Origin: Gammaproteobacteria bacterium
GTDB taxonomy: Bacteria; Pseudomonadota; Gammaproteobacteria; Pseudomonadales; Balneatricaceae
Direction: 5' to 3'
Length of the DNA stretch: 35,295 bases
Assembly (NCBI GenBank): GCA_028598985.1
Contig: JAQRMV010000020.1
Span: 1-35,295, forward strand
How positions within the stretch are numbered: the first letter of the stretch is position 1; each line of letters opens with the position of its first letter. A model generated the notes under the pieces. That model did not search any database, was not told the origin of the DNA, and worked only from the letters and a program-made list of their open reading frames with translations. This document shows, in pieces, positions 1-10,699 of this stretch. The position numbers were made by a program, and so were the translations under genes.

Positions 1-101
1 TGGTTAATTAAAGTTGCCTAGAGCACTATCTTCAGATGTACTAATGAATTAATTCCATTACAATACTAGCTTCTGAGACACTTTATTGAAAGGAGCTGTG
101 G

Positions 102-602
102 GTGGATTTACTCAGCAACGATTGGTTTTTTTGGTTGATATTACTTCTATTGGGCTTAGGCATAGGCTTTTTACTAGGACGAAATAACAATACCGACCTA
201 AAACGCCAAAACCAGCTTAACGACCAACTGCAAACAGCCTATACCGAAATGGCCGAATACAAAGAGCGGGTTAACTTGCACTTTGCGGACACTGCTGCTG
301 CGGTTAATCAACTGACCGACAGCTATAGGAATGTGCACGATCAACTCGCCAAAGGCGCACAAAGCCTTTGTGATGATCCCGACACCGCCAGCAGTATAGA
401 AACCATTGCCGGCCCCAACGAAACCGCCATAGAACATCAGGCTGAACCAGCCACGTCTATACGCCCGCCTATGGACTATGCGCCCAGCAACACCAACCCA
501 GAACACGGCACTTTAGATGAGCGTTACGGCCTTAAGAACAAACCCGACACCATCACTCCGCCAGCTTACGATATTCCCATCACCCCCAGTGTAAATAAAT
601 AG
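102..602 (+). CDS. zapG: ZapG/YhcB-like inner-membrane protein (DUF1043)
   Basis: 166 residues. One N-terminal transmembrane helix (about residues 8-26, WFFWLILLLLGLGIGFLLG) is followed by a polar, probably coiled-coil stretch (about 30-80) and a low-complexity tail rich in P, T and N. This is the YhcB/ZapG layout; the family is linked to cell division and envelope growth in enterobacteria. The start is GTG at 102, with an AGGAG Shine-Dalgarno at 91-95 and a 6-base spacer. The gene converges on the nif3-type gene with 4 bases between stops. In many gammaproteobacteria yhcB lies next to degQ/degS or algW, which supports the call. The exact role here is inferred. Confidence 0.8.
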   Translation: MDLLSNDWFFWLILLLLGLGIGFLLGRNNNTDLKRQNQLNDQLQTAYTEMAEYKERVNLHFADTAAAVNQLTDSYRNVHDQLAKGAQSLCDDPDTASSIETIAGPNETAIEHQAEPATSIRPPMDYAPSNTNPEHGTLDERYGLKNKPDTITPPAYDIPITPSVNK

Positions 603-606
603 CACT

Positions 607-1368
607 CTAGGCTGGGTTGTCGATATCTACAAACTCGCACGCTAGGCCTAGCTTTGCCTGCAAATGTGCAGCTAGAGCTTTGGCGCCATAACGTTCTGTT
701 GCATGATGCCCTGCGGCGAAATAATGCACACCATTTTCACGGGCAATATGCACCGTCGCTTCGGAAATCTCTCCTGATACATAGGCATCCAGCCCCAAAG
801 CAGCTGCTTGCTCAATCATGCCTTGGGCACCGCCGGTACACCAACCAATGCGCTTAATAGGCTTGGACGGGATATCAATGTGTACTGCTTCTCGCCCCAA
901 CACGCTGAATAATTGATGCTGTATCTCAACACCCGAACATGCCTTTTCTAGCGTGGCGTACAAACCTAAACCAGTCACCCCACTAGACTGCATATGCGCC
1001 TCGGAGTGCCAGCCCATCAACATACCTAACTGGGCATTATTGCCTAGCTCAGAGTGACAATCCAAGGGTAAATGATAAGCAATTAAATTGATGTCATTGT
1101 CCATTAAGGCCTTGATGCGGTGTTTTTTAATACCGACTAGAGGGCTGCTTTCATTGCGCCAAAAATAGCCATGGTGCACCAACAAAGCATTAGCGCCACG
1201 TTCAATCGCCTCATCGATTAAAGCTTGGCTTGCAGTAACTCCGGTGACCACTCGTTTAATAGATTCTGCACCCTCAACCTGTAATCCATTAGGTGCATAG
1301 TCTTGAAATTGAGCAGGCTGTAACAGCGCATCTAAATACGAAACTAACTCTTGACGCTTAATAGACAT
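607..1368 (-). CDS. Nif3-like dinuclear metal center protein (YbgI family)
   Basis: 253 residues from the ATG at 1368, which gives MSIKRQELV as in relatives; an upstream in-frame start at 1407 would add 13 unlikely residues. Family metal-ligand motifs are visible: LLVHHGYFW near residue 65 and GHHATERYGAKALA near the C-terminus. Length fits E. coli YbgI (247 aa). Nif3/YbgI proteins form a toroidal hexamer with a two-metal site; their physiological role is still debated (GTP cyclohydrolase-like fold or hydrolase activity). The gene is divergent from the degS/algW gene, the same pairing as in Pseudomonas. Family assignment is firm; function is not. Confidence 0.88.
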   Translation of the reverse strand: MSIKRQELVSYLDALLQPAQFQDYAPNGLQVEGAESIKRVVTGVTASQALIDEAIERGANALLVHHGYFWRNESSPLVGIKKHRIKALMDNDINLIAYHLPLDCHSELGNNAQLGMLMGWHSEAHMQSSGVTGLGLYATLEKACSGVEIQHQLFSVLGREAVHIDIPSKPIKRIGWCTGGAQGMIEQAAALGLDAYVSGEISEATVHIARENGVHYFAAGHHATERYGAKALAAHLQAKLGLACEFVDIDNPA

Positions 1369-1483
1369 GTAAATTTCTCTTGTGTTCTTTGCCTTTAACT
1401 GCCTCAAAGTTTACACTATACAGAAGCAGGACAGACAGGTATCCAGCAACCTTTTTTTACGTAATAAATGGCACGTTAATAAC

Positions 1484-2632
1484 ATGACACGCTCACTTAT
1501 CAAATATTTATTACGTTTCGCCCTAGCCGGCATAGCATTAGCCATTGCGCTGATTTTTGCTGCCCCGCAATGGCTCTCTCAACAGACAGGCATCCCGCTT
1601 TGGTCTACACAAAACCAAGGCACTTACGCTACTCCGCCCAACAGTTACGCTGACCTACTGCAGGATACCATGCCTTCTGTGGTGCGCATCTATACACAAA
1701 GAGCCACGTCTTCAACCAGTACAGCACTATTGCAAGATCCCCACTACGCAAAACTCCTTGAAGGCCAGTTATTAGAAGTCAGCGGGGGGGAGGTGCACTT
1801 AGGCTCGGGAGTTATTGCCAGCTTAGAAGGCCATATACTGACTAACAATCATGTCATTGAAAATGCCGAACGCATTCAAGTTGGCTTATCGGACGGCCGT
1901 TCTGCTTCAGCAACACTGGTCGGTGTGGACCCCGCCACCGATTTGGCCGTCATTAAAATAGAACTCGACAACCTCATCCCAGCGAAAGTCCCTGATAATT
2001 TAGACTCACGTGTAGGTGACCTGGTGTTTGCTATCGGCAACCCCCACGGTTTAGGCCAATCTGTATCCATGGGCATTATTAGTGGCAAGGGGCGTAATCG
2101 CTTAGGACTTAATACCTTTGAAAGTTTCATTCAAACCGATGCCGCCATTAACCAAGGCAATTCCGGTGGTGCATTAATCAATACACAAGGAGAATTAGTA
2201 GGCATTAATAGTGCTCATTTTTACACCTCTTCTTCAAGTGCACGCAGCCAAGGTGTTGGCCTAGCCATCCCCATCAACATTGCCTCTCATGTATTGCATA
2301 GTTTAGTTGAAAAAGGTCGGGTTGTTCGGGGCTGGCTAGGTATTGACTTTAACGTTGAAAAACGCCAATTCAACCAACATGTATTTGATTCTGAACAAGA
2401 CATTGGCATCTTACTATCCGGCGTATACGCCAACAGCCCAGCCCACCTTTCAGGCCTAAAGCCCGGCGATCTCATTACTCATTTCGACGGTGTTTTAGTT
2501 GATAACTGGAACCAGTCTTTAGACTATGTCACCAATTTGCGCCCCGGCAGCAAACTAGAAATCACCCTGCGTCGAGACAACCAAACTCACACTTTGATAG
2601 CCACTTTGGGCACCCGACCTACGGCCAAGTAA
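1484..2632 (+). CDS. degS: DegS/AlgW-type periplasmic site-1 serine protease
   Basis: 382 residues from ATG 1484; the longer reading frame from 1382 would put 34 polar residues before the membrane anchor and is unlikely. An N-terminal transmembrane anchor (about 7-28) is followed by a trypsin-like domain with catalytic triad H123 (TNNHV), D153 (TDLAV) and S227 (GNSGG), then one PDZ domain (about 280-375). One PDZ plus an anchor identifies the DegS/AlgW type rather than DegP. These enzymes sense misfolded outer-membrane proteins and cut the anti-sigma factor RseA/MucA to release the sigma-E/AlgU stress factor. Neither target is in the window. The gene is followed closely by cmoA in the same direction. 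Confidence 0.92.
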   Translation: MTRSLIKYLLRFALAGIALAIALIFAAPQWLSQQTGIPLWSTQNQGTYATPPNSYADLLQDTMPSVVRIYTQRATSSTSTALLQDPHYAKLLEGQLLEVSGGEVHLGSGVIASLEGHILTNNHVIENAERIQVGLSDGRSASATLVGVDPATDLAVIKIELDNLIPAKVPDNLDSRVGDLVFAIGNPHGLGQSVSMGIISGKGRNRLGLNTFESFIQTDAAINQGNSGGALINTQGELVGINSAHFYTSSSSARSQGVGLAIPINIASHVLHSLVEKGRVVRGWLGIDFNVEKRQFNQHVFDSEQDIGILLSGVYANSPAHLSGLKPGDLITHFDGVLVDNWNQSLDYVTNLRPGSKLEITLRRDNQTHTLIATLGTRPTAK

Positions 2633-2664
2633 CCGGTTTATTATGAGCTTAAAAAAAACAACCT

Positions 2665-3384
2665 ATGCGTGATACTATTTTCTCTAAACCGCTTAAAGAA
2701 TCCGCCCCGTTTGAATTTAATGCTCAAGTAGCAGATGTTTTCGACAATATGATTCAGCGCTCCGTGCCCGGTTATAACTTCTTATTAGACGTAATTGGCT
2801 TATTAGCAGCGCGGTATGGGCAGTCACAAAGCAACTGTTACGATTTAGGGTGCTCTCTTGGCACCATGACCCTCAGATTACGTCAAAACTTACCTGCACT
2901 TGCACATGTCATTGGGGTTGATAATTCCCCCGCTATGGTGAGCCGCTGCGAACACAACATGGCCCGCGACCATAGCCAAGCGAGCTATGAAATACGCCAA
3001 CAAAACATACAAGACACGGTCATAGAGAACGCGTCGATGGTGATTTTGAATTTCACTTTGCAGTTTATTGAAGATACCCAAAGGCCCAGCATTCTTAAAA
3101 ATATCGCCGACGGCATACGCCCAGGAGGCGTGTTATTATTGGCAGAAAAGGTATGTTTTAACGACCCCAAACAGCAAGAATTACAGGTAGACCTATACCA
3201 CGACTTCAAACGCCACCAAGGTTACAGTGATCTCGAGATCGCCCAAAAACGCGCGGCCCTAGAAAACGTGTTAGTACCAAACACATTAGAACAACATCGC
3301 CAGCGCTTATTGGACGCCGGATTTAATCGGGTTGAAACCTGTATGCAGTGTTTTAACTTTTGCGCTTTACTCGCTTTTAAATAA
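2665..3384 (+). CDS. cmoA: Carboxy-S-adenosyl-L-methionine synthase CmoA
   Basis: 239 residues (E. coli CmoA 247). It makes carboxy-SAM from SAM and prephenate for the cmo5U modification of tRNA wobble uridine. A class I methyltransferase fold with the SAM-binding motif DLGCSLGT is visible at residues 60-67, preceded by the family's N-terminal FDNMIQRSVPGY segment. It lies 32 bases after the protease gene and 23 bases before cmoB, so the pair is probably cotranscribed and acts in sequence. Confidence 0.95.
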   Translation: MRDTIFSKPLKESAPFEFNAQVADVFDNMIQRSVPGYNFLLDVIGLLAARYGQSQSNCYDLGCSLGTMTLRLRQNLPALAHVIGVDNSPAMVSRCEHNMARDHSQASYEIRQQNIQDTVIENASMVILNFTLQFIEDTQRPSILKNIADGIRPGGVLLLAEKVCFNDPKQQELQVDLYHDFKRHQGYSDLEIAQKRAALENVLVPNTLEQHRQRLLDAGFNRVETCMQCFNFCALLAFK

Positions 3385-3407
3385 CTCTTTAGCTACACGA
3401 GATCCCC

Positions 3408-4379
3408 ATGGGCATTAATTTAGAAGCCTTTTTTGAACACACCAAAGACACCCATCTTGAGCAATTTCACCCACAATTAAGGCAAGCTCTAACGGTACAC
3501 TATGAACAAAAAATCCATGGCAGATCGGGGGAATGGGATGCGGCACTGGATGCCATGCCTGCACTGGACAGCACTGAGTATAGTTTTCAAGATCACAGCA
3601 TTAGGGTGGCAAAGCCAGAGGCTCTAGAACTTGACACAGAAGCTTATACTGCACAACTTCAAGCTTTCATGCCATGGCGCAAAGGACCGTGGAATTTACT
3701 CGGCGTAGATATCGATACAGAGTGGCGCTCAGACTGGAAGTGGCAACGTATTGCGCCCCATATTAGCCCTTTGGAAGGGCGGCAAGTGTTGGATATTGGC
3801 ACTGGCAATGGTTATTTTTTATACCGCATGTTGGGTGCTGGGGCGAGCTTGGCTTTGGGCATTGATCCTACGCGGATTTTCCTCTACCAATTCCACGCAG
3901 CTCAACGACTATTACCCACCAACGGTGCTCATTTACTGCCTTTGCGTAGTGAACACTTGCCTGCTTTCGGTAGTTTTGACACGGTGTTTTGTTTAGGTGT
4001 GCTTTACCACCGACGCTCGCCCATAGATCACATTCAGGAGCTTTTATCTTACCTGCGTCCTGGCGGTGAATTAGTGCTAGAAACTTTAGTAGTGCCTGGA
4101 GGTATTGATACCATTTTGGTGCCGCAAGATCGCTATGCCAAAATGTCTAACGTATGGTTTTTGCCTAGCACCAAAGCACTCGAGAACATGTTGCGCAAAA
4201 TAGGCTTGTTAGATGTGCGCACGGTGGATGTGAATCAAACCACTACGCAAGAACAAAGGGCAACCCAGTGGATGACCTTCCACTCCCTAGCAGATTTCTT
4301 AGACCCCAACGACCCTAGCCTTTCTGCAGAAGGACATCCCGCTCCATTGCGAGCCACAATCGTGGCCACCAAGGCCTAA
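3408..4379 (+). CDS. cmoB: tRNA U34 carboxymethyltransferase CmoB
   Basis: 323 residues, the same length as E. coli CmoB. It transfers the carboxymethyl group of Cx-SAM to 5-hydroxyuridine at position 34 of tRNAs to make cmo5U, which widens wobble decoding. The SAM motif VLDIGTGNGYF is at about 127-137, with the family segment MPWRKGPW near residue 88 and CLGVLYHRRSPIDH further on. Directly after cmoA. It converges on hisD with one base between the stop codons and no clear terminator in the junction. Confidence 0.95.
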   Translation: MGINLEAFFEHTKDTHLEQFHPQLRQALTVHYEQKIHGRSGEWDAALDAMPALDSTEYSFQDHSIRVAKPEALELDTEAYTAQLQAFMPWRKGPWNLLGVDIDTEWRSDWKWQRIAPHISPLEGRQVLDIGTGNGYFLYRMLGAGASLALGIDPTRIFLYQFHAAQRLLPTNGAHLLPLRSEHLPAFGSFDTVFCLGVLYHRRSPIDHIQELLSYLRPGGELVLETLVVPGGIDTILVPQDRYAKMSNVWFLPSTKALENMLRKIGLLDVRTVDVNQTTTQEQRATQWMTFHSLADFLDPNDPSLSAEGHPAPLRATIVATKA

Positions 4380-4380
4380 A

Positions 4381-5688
4381 TTAGTCGAGAACACGGTATT
4401 CAGCAGAACGCGCATGGGCCGTTAGGCCTTCGCCTCTAGCCAAAACCGAGGCGATTTTACCCATGTCACTAGCACCCTGCTGCGAAAACATAATCACAGA
4501 TGAGCGCTTTTGGAAATCATACACGCCAAGCGGTGAAGAAAAACGCGCCGTGCCTGATGTAGGCAAGACATGATTAGGCCCGGCACAATAATCACCTAAA
4601 GCTTCAGCTGTATGGCGGCCCATAAAAATCGCTCCAGCATGACGAATTTTAGGCAACATGGCTTCTGGATCTGCTACGGATAACTCTAAATGCTCAGGTG
4701 CTATACGATTAACGATATTAATAGCTTCTTGCATGTTCTCCACGAGGATTAAAGCACCTCGCTCTTCAAGGGAGGTTTTAATAATGCTGCCACGCTCCAT
4801 AGTGGGTAACAAGGCTTTAAAACTTTCTTCAACCTGATCCAAGTAGTTTTTATCTGGACACAACAAAATAGACTGTGCTTGTTCATCATGCTCGGCCTGT
4901 GAAAATAAATCCATAGCTACCCAATCAGGGTTAGTTTGGCCGTCACAAATCACTAAAATTTCCGAAGGGCCGGCAATCATGTCAATGCCGCAAATACCGA
5001 ACACCGCTCGCTTAGCAGTGGCTACATAAATATTACCGGGGCCCACTATTTTGTCGACCTTTGGCACCATCTGGGTGCCGTGGGCTAACGCTGCAATCGC
5101 TTGGGCGCCGCCAATGGCAAACACACGATCAACACCAGCGATCGCTGCTGCTGCCAATACTAACGGATTAACTTTGCCATTAGGCAAAGGTACGGTCATG
5201 ATAATTTCTTTCACCCCAGCCACCTTGGCAGGAATCGCATTCATCAGTACCGATGAGGGATAGCTCGCTTTACCACCTGGAACATAAATGCCCACACGGT
5301 CCATAGCGGTCACTTGTTGGCCAAGAAGCGTGCCGTCTGCTTCGGTATAACGCCATGAATCTTGTTTTTGATGTTGGTGATAAGACCGTATACGATCCGC
5401 AGCTTGCTCAAGTGCTTTGCGTTCTTCGTTACTTATATCGGCTAGCGCCTGGATTAGCTTCTGATGCGGAATTTCAAGTTCGGCTGTGGTTTTAAAGGGA
5501 GTACGGTCTAGTTGGTTAGTAAACTGCAACAATGCAGTGTCACCCTGTACTCTTACGCGCTCAATAATGTCTGCTACAGTCTGCTGAACGCGCTGATCAG
5601 ATACACTTTCCCATGCCAGCAGCGCGCTAAGTTTAGCCTTAAAATTAACTTGCTGTGTGTCGAGACGATTAACTTTGAGCCTTTGCAT
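4381..5688 (-). CDS. hisD: Histidinol dehydrogenase HisD
   Basis: 435 residues from ATG 5688 (E. coli HisD 434); a longer frame from 5709 overlapping hisG is less likely. It oxidises L-histidinol to L-histidine in two NAD-dependent steps, the end of histidine synthesis. Seen: the zinc-site segment [11 protein letters not shown], the glycine-rich [10 protein letters not shown] and the C-terminal HARSAEYR. It starts one base after the hisG stop, so the two are translationally linked. In Pseudomonas hisC1 follows hisD; here the next gene on that side is the convergent cmoB, so hisC must be elsewhere. Confidence 0.96.
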   Translation of the reverse strand: MQRLKVNRLDTQQVNFKAKLSALLAWESVSDQRVQQTVADIIERVRVQGDTALLQFTNQLDRTPFKTTAELEIPHQKLIQALADISNEERKALEQAADRIRSYHQHQKQDSWRYTEADGTLLGQQVTAMDRVGIYVPGGKASYPSSVLMNAIPAKVAGVKEIIMTVPLPNGKVNPLVLAAAAIAGVDRVFAIGGAQAIAALAHGTQMVPKVDKIVGPGNIYVATAKRAVFGICGIDMIAGPSEILVICDGQTNPDWVAMDLFSQAEHDEQAQSILLCPDKNYLDQVEESFKALLPTMERGSIIKTSLEERGALILVENMQEAINIVNRIAPEHLELSVADPEAMLPKIRHAGAIFMGRHTAEALGDYCAGPNHVLPTSGTARFSSPLGVYDFQKRSSVIMFSQQGASDMGKIASVLARGEGLTAHARSAEYRVLD

Positions 5689-5689
5689 A

Positions 5690-6334
5690 TTAATGTCCCT
5701 GTGCGGCATTTACCGCCGCCGACAACTGCTCAATGAGAGGGCCAATACGGCCATGTTTAAGCTTCATTGATGCTTCACTAACCACCAAACGGCTGCTGAT
5801 CGTAGCAATTTCTTCAAGGGGTTCTAAGCCATTGGCTCGAAGAGTATTACCCGTATCTACAATATCCACTATCTGATCCGCCAAACCCAATATCGGCGCC
5901 AACTCCATCGCACCATAAAGTTTGATGATGTCCACTTGCTGACCTTGTTCGGCAAAATAAGCTTTGGTGATGTTTACAAATTTTGAAGCCACTCTTAAGC
6001 GCCTGCCTGCAGGTGCAGCACCCATAGGTGCGCATGTCATTAAACGACACTTTGAAATCTGCAAATCTAAGGGTTCATACAAACCACTGCCGCCATGTTC
6101 TAGTAATACATCCTTACCCGCCACACCCATATCGGCGGCCCCATAAGATACGTAAGTAGGAACATCTGTAGCGCGAATGATTAAAAACCTCACCCCAGCT
6201 TGGGTGGTTTCAAACACTAGCTTACGGCTGGTATAAACGTCTTCTAAGGGTTCGATACCCGCACTAGCAAAAAGGGGCAAAGTTTCTTTTAAAATCCGGC
6301 CTTTAGACAATGCAATAGTTAGGCTATTGGGCAT
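5690..6334 (-). CDS. hisG: ATP phosphoribosyltransferase, short form HisG
   Basis: 214 residues, the short HisG(S) form without the C-terminal regulatory ACT-like domain of the roughly 299-residue E. coli type. It condenses ATP and PRPP, the first step of histidine synthesis. Motifs: an N-terminal [23 protein letters not shown], and the PRPP-binding-type segment [15 protein letters not shown]. Short HisG normally works as a hetero-octamer with HisZ, which carries the histidine feedback site; hisZ is not in the window. The gene sits 16 bases after murA and is followed immediately by hisD. Confidence 0.95.
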   Translation of the reverse strand: MPNSLTIALSKGRILKETLPLFASAGIEPLEDVYTSRKLVFETTQAGVRFLIIRATDVPTYVSYGAADMGVAGKDVLLEHGGSGLYEPLDLQISKCRLMTCAPMGAAPAGRRLRVASKFVNITKAYFAEQGQQVDIIKLYGAMELAPILGLADQIVDIVDTGNTLRANGLEPLEEIATISSRLVVSEASMKLKHGRIGPLIEQLSAAVNAAQGH

Positions 6335-6350
6335 GATGGTAATTTCTCAG

Positions 6351-7622
<1,272 letters not shown>

Positions 7623-7663
7623 CTATTTATATAACCTTGTTATGTGCCTGTTTGATACCCTAC

Positions 7664-7918
7664 TTAAGCACTGATGCGCTGCCATTGATCAGGCGTATAG
7701 GCTTTAATACCTAAGGCGTGAATGGATCCATCCGCTATTTGATCAGTAAGGCAACCGTAAACTAACTGTTGTTTTTTTACAGGAGTTAAATTTGCAAATA
7801 GGTCGCCAATTACGGTCACCTGAAAGCTACAACCTTCGCCACTTGGAATGACGTGAGTGCCTTCTAATTGCTGTTCGATAATTTGTTTAACTTGTGCTGA
7901 GTCCACGATAATCTCCAT
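7664..7918 (-). CDS. ibaG: BolA family protein IbaG
   Basis: 84 residues from ATG 7918, the same length as E. coli IbaG (YrbA). BolA-fold proteins pair with monothiol glutaredoxins and bind or transfer Fe-S clusters. Seen: the GEGCSFQVTVIGDLF strand segment and the conserved SIHALGIKAYTPDQW C-terminal helix-strand. In-frame upstream starts exist (to 8014) but would overlap mlaC and give a non-family extension. It is placed directly between the mla genes and murA, as in E. coli and Pseudomonas, except that mlaB, which normally precedes it, is not present. Confidence 0.9.
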   Translation of the reverse strand: MEIIVDSAQVKQIIEQQLEGTHVIPSGEGCSFQVTVIGDLFANLTPVKKQQLVYGCLTDQIADGSIHALGIKAYTPDQWQRISA

Positions 7919-7988
7919 GGGCTGAATGGGCTTGTATTGTAGCAAAATACTCATTGCTATCGCTACCACCCTGCGCGTTTCAACGCAT

Positions 7989-8639
7989 TTAAGATGGGCT
8001 AATCCAAAATGCAATTACATCGTCCATATTGCCTTTGTTTTGCGCCATTGCGTTAGCAAACTGTTGTCTAAACGCCAAACCCAAATTAATACCATCAAGG
8101 GTAACGTTGGTCACCTTCCAGCCCTGTTCACGTTTTTTCATGGCGTAGTTAATGTCGTAAGCTGCACCGTTGGCATATACTTTCACCCATACCTTTTGTC
8201 GATCAGGCTTAATACTACGACTGGCATTAGGCTGTATCTGGAATTTATTGATCTTAAAAGCGACTACGGCCCGCGAATAAGTATTCAATAATGAGCGCTT
8301 GAAAGCGATACGGAATTTTTCTATTTGTTGCTCCGATGCACGTCGATAAAACTTGGCCATGACGCCCTTGGCAATGCTGTCGAAATCCACCACTGGTTGC
8401 AATATAACTTCCATTCCTTTAAGAATTTCAAGTTCATCTAAGGCCACCGGTTGCCCTGCAATTTCACTCTTTCTTTCAGCCTCTAAGCGGCTCTGCTTCA
8501 ATAAGTCGATCATGGCTTGGGTGCTTTGTTCAACTACCCCACTTGCCTTATCCCATTCATCGGCGTTAGCCACAAAAGAGCAAAAAGCCAACAACATACC
8601 CAACAATAACCGTTTAAAGCCGTTAGTAAAAACTATCAT
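7989..8639 (-). CDS. mlaC: Periplasmic phospholipid-binding protein MlaC
   Basis: 216 residues from ATG 8639, preceded by an AAGGGA Shine-Dalgarno. An N-terminal signal peptide (about residues 1-26, hydrophobic LLLGMLLAFCSFVANA) precedes the MlaC/Ttg2D domain. It shuttles phospholipid between the outer-membrane MlaA complex and the inner-membrane MlaFEDB transporter, keeping lipid asymmetry. The conserved VLQPVVDFDSIAKGVMAKFYR block and the C-terminal WKVTNVTLDGINLGLAFRQQF are visible. It begins 10 bases after mlaD. Downstream, only 70 bases separate it from ibaG. Confidence 0.92.
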   Translation of the reverse strand: MIVFTNGFKRLLLGMLLAFCSFVANADEWDKASGVVEQSTQAMIDLLKQSRLEAERKSEIAGQPVALDELEILKGMEVILQPVVDFDSIAKGVMAKFYRRASEQQIEKFRIAFKRSLLNTYSRAVVAFKINKFQIQPNASRSIKPDRQKVWVKVYANGAAYDINYAMKKREQGWKVTNVTLDGINLGLAFRQQFANAMAQNKGNMDDVIAFWISPS

Positions 8640-8649
8640 GTTGCGTCCC

Positions 8650-9111
8650 TTACTTGCTGTCGCCAAAATTGAGTAAAAACTGACCTATAAGCTCCTCTAG
8701 AACAAGAGCTGACTGGGTGTCTTCAATCACATCACCCGCCACCAATACATCTTCTTCGGCGCCTACGGTAAGGCCAACATATTTTTCGCCCAGCAAGCCT
8801 GCTGTTAAAATGCTGGCGCTCGAATCAATGGATAAAAAATCCACATCACCACGAATTTTCATCTGTACTTGCGCCATTAAAGAACGTGGGTCTATACCCA
8901 CGGCAACAACCTCACCCACAGTGACACCCGCCATAGTTACTTTCGCCTTTGACCCAAGGCCTGCTGCGTTTTCAAATAAGGCACTAATAGGATAATATTC
9001 GGCGTTACGTGACATATGACCACCGCTTACCTGCAGTGCTAAGGCCACCAAGGCGCCTACACCTGTCACCACCATAAAACCTACACTTAGTTCTAACCAT
9101 CTCTTGTTCAT
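8650..9111 (-). CDS. mlaD: MCE-domain lipid transport protein MlaD
   Basis: 153 residues. One N-terminal transmembrane helix (about 8-28) is followed by a single MCE domain (about 37-120) with ISALFENAAGL and KVTMAGVTVGEV. MlaD forms a hexameric ring on the periplasmic face of the MlaFEDB ABC complex and passes lipid to or from MlaC. The length fits small MlaD proteins (Pseudomonas about 157). The start overlaps the mlaE stop in an ATGA arrangement, so the operon is tightly coupled. Confidence 0.93.
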   Translation of the reverse strand: MNKRWLELSVGFMVVTGVGALVALALQVSGGHMSRNAEYYPISALFENAAGLGSKAKVTMAGVTVGEVVAVGIDPRSLMAQVQMKIRGDVDFLSIDSSASILTAGLLGEKYVGLTVGAEEDVLVAGDVIEDTQSALVLEELIGQFLLNFGDSK

Positions 9112-9890
9112 GATGCGCCTCCAAACATTAGCGCTGTTAAAATAAAATCAAACCCTAAAATAGCTAAGGAACTATACACAACAGTACGAGTGGTTGCGGC
9201 ACTAATCCCTTGGGATGTTGGCATACAAGAGTATCCTTGATACAAGGCGATCCAGCTGATCAAAAAAGCAAACACCAAAGCCTTGATCATTCCATTGAGT
9301 ACATCTTCATTAAAATCAACCGCTTGCTGCATGTTGCCCCAATAGGAACCGCTATACACGCCAAGCCAATCTACCGCCACTAAATGACCGCCATACACAC
9401 CCACCAAACTAAAAATAGCCACCAACAACGGCAATGATATTATGCCAGCCCAAAATCGAGGCGCTACAATACGATGTAACGGGTCAATACCAAACATCTC
9501 TAGGCTCGCCAATTGCTCAGTCGCCTTCATTAAACCAATTTCAGCGGTTAAGGCAGAGCCCGCACGGCCAGCAAACAACAAAGCAGCCACCACCGGTGAC
9601 AGCTCTCTAACTAATGTTAAAGCCACCATCTGCCCAACGGCTTGCTCCGAGCCGTAGGCCGATAATAAGGTGTAGCCTTGTAGGCCCAAAACCATGCCAA
9701 TGAATAATGCGGATACCAACATAATAATGAGGGATTGAACGCCCACTACATACAACTGTTGCACCAATCGATACAAACTTGATGCAGTGGGCATCACTAA
9801 CATGGATTGCAGCAACATCACTAAAGCTTGGCCTATTTGCGCCAACCTATTTAATACCGTTGCACCAACAAGAGAAATAAAATTGATCAT
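9108..9890 (-). CDS. mlaE: ABC transporter permease MlaE
   Basis: 260 residues, the family length. Five or so hydrophobic segments and the MlaE/permease signature LVRELSPVVAALLFAGRAGSALTAEIG region (about 93-118), with the following MKATEQLASLEMFGIDPL coupling segment. It is the inner-membrane core of the retrograde or anterograde phospholipid transporter. The start overlaps the mlaF stop by four bases and its stop overlaps the mlaD start, typical of the mla operon. Confidence 0.95.
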   Translation of the reverse strand: MINFISLVGATVLNRLAQIGQALVMLLQSMLVMPTASSLYRLVQQLYVVGVQSLIIMLVSALFIGMVLGLQGYTLLSAYGSEQAVGQMVALTLVRELSPVVAALLFAGRAGSALTAEIGLMKATEQLASLEMFGIDPLHRIVAPRFWAGIISLPLLVAIFSLVGVYGGHLVAVDWLGVYSGSYWGNMQQAVDFNEDVLNGMIKALVFAFLISWIALYQGYSCMPTSQGISAATTRTVVYSSLAILGFDFILTALMFGGAS

Positions 9891-10699
9891 AGCAGTATAC
9901 GTGGGCCTCGTAGTTCATCTTCAAGCGGGGGGGCCGGGAAGTGGAAAGGGATCACGCCGTCGGCTTCGCCATGAATAAACTGTCGTACCGCAGGTTCGTT
10001 ACTCGCCCGTAGAGCCGCAGGCGTATCCTGAGCCAGCACCTGAGCTTCACCCAACAAAATCACTTCGTCGGCAATAGCTAAGGCTTCTGCTATATCATGG
10101 GACACCAGCACACTGGTTAGTTTCATTTGTGTATTGAGATCTTTTATTAATCGCTGTAACACGGCCATAGCAATCGGATCTTGCCCAGCAAAAGGCTCAT
10201 CGTATAATATAATTTCCGGTTCCAAAGCCACCGCTCGAGCCAAAGCCACACGCCTTGCCATGCCGCCCGACAAGTGCGACGGCATAAGATCTCTCGCGCC
10301 TCTAAGCCCCACAGCCTCTAGCTTTAGCAACACTCGATTATACAGCTCATCATCACTAAGCTGCATATGTTCCCGTAGTGGAAAGGCTACATTGTCGAAC
10401 ACCGATAAGTCTGTAAACAACGCACCGCTTTGAAACAACACCCCCATACGAGCACGTAATTGGTTGATCTGTTTACGGTTAAGCTGTGCGATATCTTCAT
10501 CAAACACCAGCACTTTACCTTGGCTAGGCTTAAGCTGCCCACCAATTAAGCGTAATAACGTCGTTTTACCGGTGCCACTAGGCCCCATTATAACCGTCAC
10601 TTTACCAGCCTTTATAGTGCAGTTCAGGTTTTTAAATATAGCCCGATCGCCGCGAAAAAAGCTAAGATTCTGTATCTTAATAATGCCATCTGTGGCCAT
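9887..10699 (-). CDS. mlaF: ABC transporter ATP-binding protein MlaF
   Basis: 270 residues (E. coli 269). Walker A GPSGTGKTT is at 39-47, the signature LSGGMARRVALARA lies in the middle, Walker B is IILYDEPFAGQDP and the H-loop is SHDI. It powers the Mla phospholipid transporter. In E. coli the MlaF C-terminus docks the STAS protein MlaB; the C-terminal extension (about 240-270) is kept here although no mlaB gene is present in the operon. First gene of the leftward run mlaFEDC-ibaG-murA-hisG-hisD; its promoter must lie in the 181-base divergent gap shared with yrbG. Confidence 0.95.
   Translation of the reverse strand: MATDGIIKIQNLSFFRGDRAIFKNLNCTIKAGKVTVIMGPSGTGKTTLLRLIGGQLKPSQGKVLVFDEDIAQLNRKQINQLRARMGVLFQSGALFTDLSVFDNVAFPLREHMQLSDDELYNRVLLKLEAVGLRGARDLMPSHLSGGMARRVALARAVALEPEIILYDEPFAGQDPIAMAVLQRLIKDLNTQMKLTSVLVSHDIAEALAIADEVILLGEAQVLAQDTPAALRASNEPAVRQFIHGEADGVIPFHFPAPPLEDELRGPRILL

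Noticed and set aside
1-101. TACAAT box at 59-64 as a promoter for the ZapG-like gene
   Set aside because: No acceptable -35 box at 16-18 bases upstream; cannot be supported by eye.
7926-8291. 121-codon plus-strand frame over ibaG and mlaC
   Set aside because: Antisense to mlaC and the ibaG upstream region, with no ribosome site or family resemblance.
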